DNA of 21,912 bases, taken from the NCBI GenBank assembly GCA_948528155.1, contig CAOSZT010000019.1:1-21912 (forward strand), read 5' to 3'. This document shows positions 5,753-12,278 of this stretch, piece after piece. The position numbers and the translations under genes are program-made. A model generated the notes under the pieces. The model was not told where the DNA came from. It saw only the letters and a program-made list of their open reading frames with translations, and did not search any database. The DNA is from an uncultured Clostridia bacterium. GTDB taxonomy: Bacteria > Bacillota > Clostridia > TANB77 > CAG-508. Within the stretch, counting starts at the first letter, position 1, and each line of letters opens with the position of its first letter.

Positions 5753-7540
5753 CTATTGTATATTTTTTAATCTTTCTGCTATTTCTTTTGTTATTCCCTT
5801 TACTTGCATTAACTCTTCTTTAGATGCCTGTTTTATTTTTTCTACACTTCCAAAATGCTTTAATAATGCCTTTTTCTTTGCTTCACCTATACCTACAATA
5901 TTATCTAACTCTGACTTTGTTACAGCCTTTTCTCTTAATTTTCTATGATAACTAATAGCAGTATCATGTACAGTATCCTGAAATTTTGTAATTAAATTCA
6001 TAAGATTTTCAGAAATTGCAATCTCTTGTCGTTGCTCATCTATTAAAGCCCTTGTCTGATGTTTATCATTTTTAACCATACCAAAAACCTTTATATCTAA
6101 ACCATTATACTTATTTATAGCATTTCTAATAGCCCTAATCTGTGTTATTCCACCATCTGCAAATATTACATCTGGTAATTTACCAAAACCAGAATCTTCC
6201 TTTTCTATTGAATGTAACAATCTTCTCGTAACAACTTCTTCCATACACTTTGGATCATCTTGTGTAAAAACTGTCTTAATTTTAAACCTTCTTGATAAAT
6301 TCTTTTTTATAATACCATCTTGCATAACACACATACCAGCAACCATAAACTCACCTGAAATATTAGAAATATCAAAAGTCTCTATTTTTCTTGGTAACTT
6401 ATCCATTTGTAAAACATGTTTTAATTCCATTAAAATTTCTGACTTATCTTTTTCTCTATTTTCTAGTGTAACTTTAGCATTATTTTCTGCCATTTCAACA
6501 AATTTCAACTTTTCACCTTTTTTAGGACTCTTTAATTCCACTTTTTTACCTAAAATTGTGGATAACCATTCCTCCAACACACTTTTTTCTGGCAATTCTT
6601 CTCTAAGCATTATCTTACTTGGTATATTAGGATTATCTAAATAATACTGCTTTATAAAACCAGACAATATTTCCACTTCTTCCATATCTTTCAATTCATT
6701 AAAAAAGTAATGCTCTCTTCCAATCATTTTACTACCACGTACAAAAAATATCTCTATACACACACCTAAACTTGACTTATAAACACCAATAACATCTATA
6801 TTGTTTTCTGATATATTTGACACTTTTTGCTTTTCAGATGCTCTTTCTATTGCAATTTTTCTATCTCTTAAATACGCAGCTTGTTCAAAATCTAATTTCT
6901 GTGATGCTTCCTGCATTTGTTTATCTAACTCTTTTATAATTTTATCTGTTTTTCCTTCTAATAAATCTATTATCTCATCAATTTGTTTTCTATAATCATC
7001 TTGTGTAATATAACCAACACAAGGTGCTAAACATCTTTTTATGTGATAATTTAAACATGGTCTATCTGTTGATTTAAAATTCCTACATTGGCGAATTTTA
7101 TATTTCTGTTTTATAAAATTAACCATTTCTTTTGCAGCTCCTGGATTTGCATATGGTCCAAAATATTTAGCACCATCATTTAAAACTTTTCTTGTTATTA
7201 GTACATTTGGAAAATCAGATTTTACATCAATTTTTATGTATGGATATGTTTTATCATCTTTTAGCAATACATTAAATTTAGGTCTATTTTTCTTTATTAA
7301 ATTACACTCTAAAATTAGAGCCTCTGCTTCATTATCAACTACTATATACTCAAAATGGTCTATTAAACTTACCATTTTTTTTATTCTCTCTGTTTTATTA
7401 GTTTTTCTAAAATATGACCTTACTCTATTTTTTAATGATATTGCTTTCCCTACATATATGATGTTATCTTCTTTGTCCCTCATTACATATACTCCAGGTT
7501 TTCCTGGTAGCTTTTTTAACTCTTCTTCAATATTAAACAT
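5753..7540 (-). CDS. uvrC: UvrABC system protein C (excinuclease subunit)
   Basis: A 595-aa protein matching UvrC in length and domain order. The N-terminal GIY-YIG nuclease domain begins LPGKPGVYVMRDKEDNIIYV and continues GKAISLKNRVRSYF. It is followed by the cysteine-containing middle region, a UVR motif near residues 200-235 (LDFEQAAYLRDRKIAIE), the RNase H-like nuclease domain (ETFDISNISGEFMVAGMCVM onward) and C-terminal helix-hairpin-helix motifs (NIVGIGEAKKKALLKHFGS). It makes the dual incisions around DNA lesions in nucleotide excision repair together with UvrA and UvrB. GGGAG lies 7 nt before the ATG. A promoter lies about 45 bp upstream and a strong terminator follows the stop, so uvrC is monocistronic. 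uvrA and uvrB are not in the window. Confidence 0.97.
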   Translation of the reverse strand: MFNIEEELKKLPGKPGVYVMRDKEDNIIYVGKAISLKNRVRSYFRKTNKTERIKKMVSLIDHFEYIVVDNEAEALILECNLIKKNRPKFNVLLKDDKTYPYIKIDVKSDFPNVLITRKVLNDGAKYFGPYANPGAAKEMVNFIKQKYKIRQCRNFKSTDRPCLNYHIKRCLAPCVGYITQDDYRKQIDEIIDLLEGKTDKIIKELDKQMQEASQKLDFEQAAYLRDRKIAIERASEKQKVSNISENNIDVIGVYKSSLGVCIEIFFVRGSKMIGREHYFFNELKDMEEVEILSGFIKQYYLDNPNIPSKIMLREELPEKSVLEEWLSTILGKKVELKSPKKGEKLKFVEMAENNAKVTLENREKDKSEILMELKHVLQMDKLPRKIETFDISNISGEFMVAGMCVMQDGIIKKNLSRRFKIKTVFTQDDPKCMEEVVTRRLLHSIEKEDSGFGKLPDVIFADGGITQIRAIRNAINKYNGLDIKVFGMVKNDKHQTRALIDEQRQEIAISENLMNLITKFQDTVHDTAISYHRKLREKAVTKSELDNIVGIGEAKKKALLKHFGSVEKIKQASKEELMQVKGITKEIAERLKNIQ

Positions 7541-7583
7541 TTTATCTCCCTGTAAGACTTACTTCTTCTATACTTTCAGTGCA

Positions 7584-7613
7584 TTTATATCTTAATACTT
7601 ATATAAATTTCAA
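7584..7613 (-). promoter_or_regulatory. Promoter of uvrC
   Basis: On the minus strand TTGAAA (plus 7608-7613) and TATAAA (plus 7584-7589) are separated by 18 bp. The start point would be about 35-40 nt before the uvrC ATG. Confidence 0.55.
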
Positions 7614-7969
7614 TATTATTTCTCATGATTTATAAATAATCATATATTTCAGTAATCTTTATTTTATTAATATATGTATATTCCCCTCTGTGGTTATTAT
7701 ATACTACTTTAATAATAAAAATCAATAAAAAAACATATTTCCTATTTATGCCATTACTGTTTAATTGTTTTCACAATATAGAGTTATATTTAATGATTAT
7801 GCATATAAGTAGTCCGTCAAAAAGCTTATATATAAATGATTTTCAAATATTAAAGACTAATTACATAATTTAAGAACAGCTTTACATAACTTATCTGTAA
7901 CTCACTGCGTTCTAACAATTAAGAAATTTAAGATCAACTTTCGCTACTTTTAAATAAGTATTTTAAATA
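7614..7969. other. Intergenic region without recognised features
   Basis: About 350 bp between the divergent uvrC and 130-aa gene promoters. It is AT-rich, with a slightly less AT-rich part near 7880-7950 (CTGTAACTCACTGCGTTC and CAACTTTCGCTAC) that has no ribosome binding site, no long stem and no open frame of note. I see no gene here. Confidence 0.5.
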
Positions 7970-7998
7970 TTGCAGTTCAGATCAAATTATGTTAATAT
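7970..7998 (+). promoter_or_regulatory. Promoter of the 130-aa protein gene
   Basis: TTGCAG (7970-7975) and TAATAT (7993-7998) are separated by 17 bp. The transcript would begin about 40 nt before the ATG at 8045. Confidence 0.6.
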
Positions 7999-8044
7999 AT
8001 TTATACAAAACTATATAAATTTTCCAAAATAGGAGGACTTAAAT

Positions 8045-8437
8045 ATGCTAATGGATAGTAATTTACGGAAAATAATAAGTGTAGTAAATAGTTTAGTAGT
8101 ACTAGTATTAAATAATCCACAAGAAATAAAAAATGACTTAAATAACTTAAATAATTGTATTAAAGATATCCAACAACAGCAATATAAACTTAAATCATTT
8201 ATGGATGACACTAGCAAAAAATTACAGTATTGGTGTAATAAATACACAGATGTTTATTTTTTAGATACAAGAAATATTCTTTCAAAAACAATAAAATTTA
8301 TATACTTCTTTATAATAAATTATAAATTAAATAAATTATCTGATTATTTATATTTTGCTGGTATATTGGAAAAAAATCTTTATATAATCTATAACAGATG
8401 TATTCAATTTAAAACTTTGCTACATCATGAGGTCTGA
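8045..8437 (+). CDS. Unknown 130-aa protein with a coiled-coil-like N-terminal half
   Basis: ATG at 8045 with a perfect AGGAGG (8031-8036) 8 nt upstream, its own promoter and a terminator that overlaps the stop, so this is a well-bounded single gene. Residues 1-22 are moderately hydrophobic (KIISVVNSLVVLVL). Residues 24-62 are rich in N, L, K and Q with heptad-like spacing (DLNNLNNCIKDIQQQQYKLK) and probably form a coiled coil. A second hydrophobic stretch at about 84-93 (FIYFFIINYK) may touch the membrane. No catalytic motif or known family is recognised. The antisense open frame at 8011-8247 is taken as a shadow. Confidence 0.6.
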   Translation: MLMDSNLRKIISVVNSLVVLVLNNPQEIKNDLNNLNNCIKDIQQQQYKLKSFMDDTSKKLQYWCNKYTDVYFLDTRNILSKTIKFIYFFIINYKLNKLSDYLYFAGILEKNLYIIYNRCIQFKTLLHHEV

Positions 8438-8457
8438 ATTTCAGACCTTATTGTTTT
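8430..8457 (+). terminator. Intrinsic terminator overlapping a stop codon
   Basis: AGGTCTGA (8430-8437) pairs with TCAGACCT (8441-8448) around ATT, followed by TATTGTTTTT. The left arm contains the TGA stop of the 130-aa gene. Confidence 0.8.
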
Positions 8458-8480
8458 TATAATTTATAGTTTTTTAAGAC

Positions 8481-8509
8481 TTGCACAAAAAACACATTTA
8501 TAGTAATAT
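8481..8509 (+). promoter_or_regulatory. Promoter of the glmS ribozyme-glmS transcript
   Basis: TTGCAC (8481-8486) and TAATAT (8504-8509) are 17 bp apart. A TATAAT at 8507-8512 overlaps it with 20-bp spacing. Transcription near 8516 leaves about 50 nt before the ribozyme cleavage site. Confidence 0.55.
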
Positions 8510-8566
8510 AATAACATAGATTTGAAAGTTGCAAAAACAAAAAAGAAGAAAGGATCAGAAACAAAA

Positions 8567-8692
8567 GCGCCAGAACCTATAAAGGTTGACGAGGTCTAGA
8601 GTTATCGAAAATTCGGCGGATACTCTAGTGGCTCTACTTAAAGCCAAATTATTAAACAAAACCTAATAGAAATATTAGAACAAAATTAATAA
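8567..8692 (+). ncRNA. glmS ribozyme (glucosamine-6-phosphate-sensing)
   Basis: The conserved core is clear: AGCGCCAGAAC at 8566-8576, GGTTGACGAGG, GTTATCGA, and TTCGGCGGAT with ACTCTAG. Cleavage is expected between A8566 and G8567. P2 forms from TCTAGAGT and ACTCTAG. P3 uses GGCT/AGCC. A P4-like arm is TTATTAA (8649-8655) with TTAATAA (8686-8692), enclosing CTAATA-GAAA-TATTAG. In this class glucosamine-6-phosphate is the cofactor for self-cleavage, and the cleaved mRNA is degraded, giving feedback repression of the glmS gene 107 nt downstream. The distal 3' boundary is approximate. Confidence 0.95.
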
Positions 8693-8798
8693 ATTAAGTA
8701 CTTGCACACTTTCGATTCCAAAACAAAAAAGAAACTAATACTTTCTAAATATAAAAATGAAAGAAAATTAAGTTTCACAAATTAAAGGAGGATTTACT

Positions 8799-10640
8799 AT
8801 GTGTGGAATTGTAGGTTACATAGGAACAAAAAAAGCCTGCCCAATATTATTAGCAGGACTAAGTAGATTGGAATACAGAGGTTATGACTCTGCTGGAGTT
8901 TCAACAATAGAAAAAGAAGGATTATCTTTAATGAAAGATAAAGGAAGAGTAAAAAATTTATCAAATTTAGAAGGAATTGACAAATTAGAAGGAACAATAG
9001 GAATAGCACACACAAGATGGGCAACACATGGAAAACCATCAAGTGAGAACTCTCACCCACATCAAGACAACTCACAAACATTTAGTGTAGTACACAATGG
9101 AATTGTAGAAAATTATAATGAATTAAGAAAATTCTTAGGAGAAAATGGATATACATTCTACTCTCAAACAGACACAGAAGTTATACCAAATTTAATACAC
9201 TACTATTTTACAAAAGACACTCAAAATGATGACTTAAAATTTTTAAGAGCAGTAAAAAATGCCTGTTTAGACTTAAAAGGAAGTTTTGCAATTGAAGTAA
9301 TTTCAAAACTATATCCTGAAAATATGATAGTAGTAAGACAAGACAGCCCATTAGTCATAGGAACTTGTGAAAATGAAAAATATTTATCTTCAGACATTCC
9401 AGCAATACTATCTTACACTAGAGATTTTTATCTATTAAATGACTTAGAATTTGTAGTTTTAAGTACAAATAATGCCAAATTCTATGATAAAAATTTAAAC
9501 GAAATAGAAAAAGAAACTCAAAACATAGAATGGAATATGTCAAGTGCTGAAAAAGATGGATTTGAAGACTTTATGTTAAAAGAAATATTTGAACAACCAA
9601 CAGCAATAAGAGAAACAATTGGATCAAAAATAAGCCTAAATACAAAATGCGAATTTGACGAACTTGGCTTTACAAAAGAATATTTATCAAACTTAGATAA
9701 AATCTATATTATAGCATGTGGTACAGCAATGCATGCAGGATTAAGTGGAAAAAATGCTATTGAAAAACTTTGTAGAATACCTGTAGAAGTAGACATTGCT
9801 TCAGAATTTAGATATAGAGACCCAATTATAACAGAAAAAACATTATGTATATTTATTTCACAATCAGGAGAAACAGCAGACACTATTGCAGCACTAAAAC
9901 TATCAAAAGAAAAGAAAGCCAAAACACTTGCAATTTCAAATGTTATTGGAAGCTCTATAACTAGAGAAGCAGATTACTCAATATATACACATGCTGGACC
10001 TGAAATAGCAGTTGCTTCAACAAAAGCATATACATCACAAGTTATACTAATAAATATATTAGCAATATACTTTGCTGAAATTCTAAGAACTTGTACAATA
10101 TCATATCTAAATATATTAAAAAAAGATATATTAGAATTACCTAAAAAAATTGAAGAAACACTAAACTCAAGTGAAAAAATTAAACAATTTGCAAAACAAA
10201 TTTATCAAGAAAAAGATGTATTTTTCTTAGGCAGAGGAATTGATGAAACAGTTGCAAGAGAAGCATCTTTAAAATTAAAAGAAATATCATATATTCACTC
10301 TGACAGTTATCCTGCTGGTGAATTAAAACATGGACCTATAGCTTTAATAGAAAATGATGTTACTGTAATTAGTATTTTAACAGATACAACTTTAGTAAAA
10401 AAGACTATTAGTAATATTCAAGAAGTTATTACACGTGGAGCAAAAACACTAGTAATTACTAATCAACAAGTTGATAAGGAGATGTTTGATTTAGTAATTA
10501 CTATTCCTGAAACAAATTGCTATATTTCACCTATTTTATCAATAATACCTCTTCAATTACTTTCTTATTACATCTCTAAGGAAAAAGGATTAGATGTTGA
10601 TAAACCTAGAAATTTAGCCAAATCTGTAACAGTTGAATAA
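8799..10640 (+). CDS. glmS: Glutamine-fructose-6-phosphate aminotransferase (isomerizing)
   Basis: A 613-aa cytoplasmic enzyme that makes glucosamine-6-phosphate from fructose-6-phosphate and glutamine, the entry step to UDP-GlcNAc and peptidoglycan. It starts MCGIVGYIG, where Cys2 becomes the N-terminal nucleophile of the class II amidotransferase domain. RLEYRGYDSAG and AHTRWATHG are typical amidase segments. Two SIS isomerase domains follow (ACGTAMHAG and SQSGETADT near residue 350, HAGPEIAVASTKAYTSQ, then HSDSYPAGELKHGPIALIE). It ends DKPRNLAKSVTVE, the conserved C-terminus. AAAGGAGG lies at 8784-8791, 7 nt before the ATG. A further hairpin (8731-8776, GAAACT/AGTTTC and CTTTC/GAAAG) lies between ribozyme and binding site. 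Expression is expected to be under the upstream ribozyme. Confidence 0.98.
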   Translation: MCGIVGYIGTKKACPILLAGLSRLEYRGYDSAGVSTIEKEGLSLMKDKGRVKNLSNLEGIDKLEGTIGIAHTRWATHGKPSSENSHPHQDNSQTFSVVHNGIVENYNELRKFLGENGYTFYSQTDTEVIPNLIHYYFTKDTQNDDLKFLRAVKNACLDLKGSFAIEVISKLYPENMIVVRQDSPLVIGTCENEKYLSSDIPAILSYTRDFYLLNDLEFVVLSTNNAKFYDKNLNEIEKETQNIEWNMSSAEKDGFEDFMLKEIFEQPTAIRETIGSKISLNTKCEFDELGFTKEYLSNLDKIYIIACGTAMHAGLSGKNAIEKLCRIPVEVDIASEFRYRDPIITEKTLCIFISQSGETADTIAALKLSKEKKAKTLAISNVIGSSITREADYSIYTHAGPEIAVASTKAYTSQVILINILAIYFAEILRTCTISYLNILKKDILELPKKIEETLNSSEKIKQFAKQIYQEKDVFFLGRGIDETVAREASLKLKEISYIHSDSYPAGELKHGPIALIENDVTVISILTDTTLVKKTISNIQEVITRGAKTLVITNQQVDKEMFDLVITIPETNCYISPILSIIPLQLLSYYISKEKGLDVDKPRNLAKSVTVE

Positions 10641-10648
10641 GAACAATA

Positions 10649-10707
10649 GGGGCTTGTTAAAATTTATCTAAATTAACTAATGCTCTTTCAAGCCCCGTTT
10701 AATTGTT
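10649..10707 (+). terminator. Terminator of glmS
   Basis: GGGGCTTG (10649-10656) pairs with CAAGCCCC (10689-10696). The loop can itself pair (TTAAAATTTA with TAAATTAA). A modest T-rich tail GTTTAATTGTTG follows. A second small hairpin (AAATTTA/TAAATTT) lies at about 10715-10733. Confidence 0.65.
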
Positions 10708-10744
10708 GTGTGCCAAATTTATGCAATAAATTTGTGTACATCTC

Positions 10745-10822
10745 TTTTATATTATAGGGGAGTTCTTTTACAACTTATAAATTAATATTACCTTCATAAT
10801 AGAACTTTCCTATAATATAAAA
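10745..10822. repeat. 78-bp unit with 22-bp inverted ends
   Basis: Arm 10745-10766 and arm 10801-10822 are inverted copies differing at two positions. Both differences (GG opposite TT) become G-U pairs in RNA read from the plus strand, so a continuous 22-bp stem can form around a 34-nt loop. It lies between the convergent ends of glmS and the receiver-domain gene. It may be a bidirectional terminator or a small MITE-like palindrome. No target duplication is evident. Confidence 0.65.
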
Positions 10823-10840
10823 ATAGAAGATTAATCTTCT
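10819..10840 (-). terminator. Candidate terminator of the receiver-domain gene
   Basis: A perfect 16-bp palindrome AGAAGATTAATCTTCT (10825-10840) overlaps the stop codon of the minus-strand gene. On the minus strand it is followed by ATTTTTA. The palindrome has no separate loop, so its hairpin would be small. Confidence 0.45.
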
Positions 10841-11247
10841 CTACTAGATTGCTCTTCTATTTTTATACCTTCAAAAGCCTCTCTTAATCTCCTAGCATCA
10901 AAAAATTCATGTCCTACCATTTGTCCTTTAACAACAAATGGATAATCTTTAAATTCTTCTTCTCTAAATAATTGACGAAAGTTTATTAATACAGGTATTT
11001 CAATTTTATTTTCTTTTAGTTTTTCTAAAAAAATTTTTCCTGTACCACTTATTGGATTTCCTTCTAATTCAACAGGAAATTTCATATCCAAAACAATTGC
11101 CCTCCACCTTTCAGGTTTTTCTAATACAAGTTCTAATGCACCTTTAAGATATGAAATCTCTTGACATTTTATATTTTTACTACTTAAAAAGTTCTTTATC
11201 CAAATAACATTCTTATCATGTTCAACAATTAAAACTTCTTTATCCAT
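10831..11247 (-). CDS. Atypical stand-alone receiver-domain protein
   Basis: A 138-aa protein with the order of a response-regulator receiver fold. Beta1 is EVLIVEHD (E9 and D11 at the acidic pair), beta3 AIVLDMKFP (D54 at the phosphoacceptor position), beta4 IPVLINFRQ (N89 where Thr/Ser is usual) and beta5 YPFVVKGQ (K107 at the invariant lysine). No output domain follows, only a charged tail. The acidic pair is altered and the Thr/Ser switch residue is missing, so it may be a pseudo-receiver or may signal differently. AGGGG precedes the ATG and the gene has its own promoter at 11280-11308. No histidine kinase gene is near. It follows bofA on the same strand, so a link to sporulation is possible but is an inference from position only. 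Confidence 0.6.
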   Translation of the reverse strand: MDKEVLIVEHDKNVIWIKNFLSSKNIKCQEISYLKGALELVLEKPERWRAIVLDMKFPVELEGNPISGTGKIFLEKLKENKIEIPVLINFRQLFREEEFKDYPFVVKGQMVGHEFFDARRLREAFEGIKIEEQSSRED

Positions 11248-11279
11248 TTTTATTCCCCTATCTTAAATAATCTTTTAGT

Positions 11280-11308
11280 ATCATAGCAGATTCAAATCAA
11301 TTTTACAA
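11280..11308 (-). promoter_or_regulatory. Promoter of the receiver-domain gene
   Basis: On the minus strand TTGTAA (plus 11303-11308) and TATGAT (plus 11280-11285) are exactly 17 bp apart, just after the bofA stop. The receiver gene can therefore be expressed separately from bofA. Confidence 0.6.
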
Positions 11309-11311
11309 CCA

Positions 11312-11572
11312 CTAACAAATCAATAATTTAACAATCACCAAGCAAACAGCCCCAGGCAAACCCAGCAATCCTACTAAAATACTAGTAAAAACATTAAGAC
11401 CAATATGAAATGCAAAAGTTGCACCTACTAAATTAATCAAAAAAATAGTAATACCACCCAAAATGGAATTAATAACTAATTTTAAAACCTTAGTAATAGG
11501 AATAATAAAAACTTTTCCAAAAATAAATAAAAAGCAAATACACGCTAGATATGTAATTAAATTAGTATCCAT
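11312..11572 (-). CDS. bofA: BofA family pro-sigma-K processing inhibitor
   Basis: An 86-aa integral membrane protein with two to three hydrophobic segments. It has the typical BofA C-terminal half: NSILGGITIFLINLVGATFA, then FHIGLNVFTSILVGLLGLPGAV, including the GxxGxPG motif. In Bacillus BofA holds the SpoIVFB protease inactive in the outer forespore membrane until the sigma-K checkpoint is passed. The second ATG (11572) is preferred because GGAGAGG lies six bases before it. The ATG at 11587 would add five residues and has only AAAGG. The gene follows a DUF2508 gene, the same order as yaaL-bofA in Bacillus subtilis, which supports the assignment and a spore-forming ancestry. Confidence 0.85.
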   Translation of the reverse strand: MDTNLITYLACICFLFIFGKVFIIPITKVLKLVINSILGGITIFLINLVGATFAFHIGLNVFTSILVGLLGLPGAVCLVIVKLLIC

Positions 11573-11647
11573 ATAAAACCTCTCCATAAAACCTTTTATA
11601 CATTTTTATGAATATATATGGACAAATATACTATTAAAATTAAATAA

Positions 11648-11929
11648 TTACCCTATTTCTTCATCATATTTTTCATATTTTAACTGATTTATTCTATCAA
11701 TAGTTAAACCACTTGCCTTTGCCAACTTTAGCAAATAATCTAATTTAGCCTGATTTGCCTTTATTTGATAAATATAATAATCAACCAATCCTTCTTCAGC
11801 ATACTCAAAATTCTTATTATCACTTTTTATTTTCTCTCTAGTCTTTATAATATTTCTAATTAATTCCATTTCTCTTTCAAGCTCAGTTTTTCCTTTTATT
11901 AATTCTTCCTTTTTAAAAACTTCTTGCAT
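11648..11929 (-). CDS. DUF2508 (YaaL-like) family protein
   Basis: A 93-aa soluble, helical, charged protein. The segment from ELIRNIIKTREKIKSDNKNF through YAEEGLVDYYIYQIKANQAK to LDYLLKLAKASGL resembles DUF2508/YaaL proteins, which have no assigned biochemical role. The ATG at 11929 is chosen because GGAGGGGG lies about six bases upstream. The frame extends to 11977 but that start has no comparable site. It sits directly upstream of bofA (75 bp gap) in the usual Bacillota order. A TATAAT on the minus strand (plus 11978-11983) lies about 50 bp before the start, without a convincing -35. recR, which precedes this pair in Bacillus, is not present here. Confidence 0.75.
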   Translation of the reverse strand: MQEVFKKEELIKGKTELEREMELIRNIIKTREKIKSDNKNFEYAEEGLVDYYIYQIKANQAKLDYLLKLAKASGLTIDRINQLKYEKYDEEIG

Positions 11930-11984
11930 AATATCCCCCTCCATATAATATGTAATATTATATGCTCCTAAATACAAATTATAC

Positions 11985-12172
11985 CTACTTTTTTACTACA
12001 TAACACATTTTTATATTTAAGTAATCAAAAAAATTATATATAACCACACATTCAAACAGCTAAAAATTTTAGTAAATATTTTTGAAGAAATCCATAATAA
12101 GCTATTTTACAGCTACATTTTGTATAAACCATTATCAAATACGATATTATGTTACTTTTTTCAAAAAAATAC
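11985..12172. other. Intergenic region, nothing recognised
   Basis: AT-rich DNA between the divergent DUF2508 and VirD4-like genes, with homopolymer runs. It has no ribosome binding site with a following frame and no stable hairpin that I can see. The VirD4-like gene promoter begins at its right edge. Confidence 0.5.
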
Positions 12173-12201
12173 TTGTTTTTTTCACCATTTTGTAGGATAA
12201 T
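12173..12201 (+). promoter_or_regulatory. Promoter of the VirD4-like gene
   Basis: TTGTTT (12173-12178) and GATAAT (12196-12201) are 17 bp apart. The start near 12208 leaves a leader of about 70 nt. Confidence 0.55.
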
Positions 12202-12278
12202 ATATATATGTATATAATAAATATTTTTAAACTAAAAAAATTAACAAAACATAATTATTTAAAAGGGGCAAACAAATA

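Noticed and set aside
7236..7595. 119-aa plus-strand frame over the start of uvrC
   Set aside because: It is antisense to a conserved UvrC domain with no start signals.
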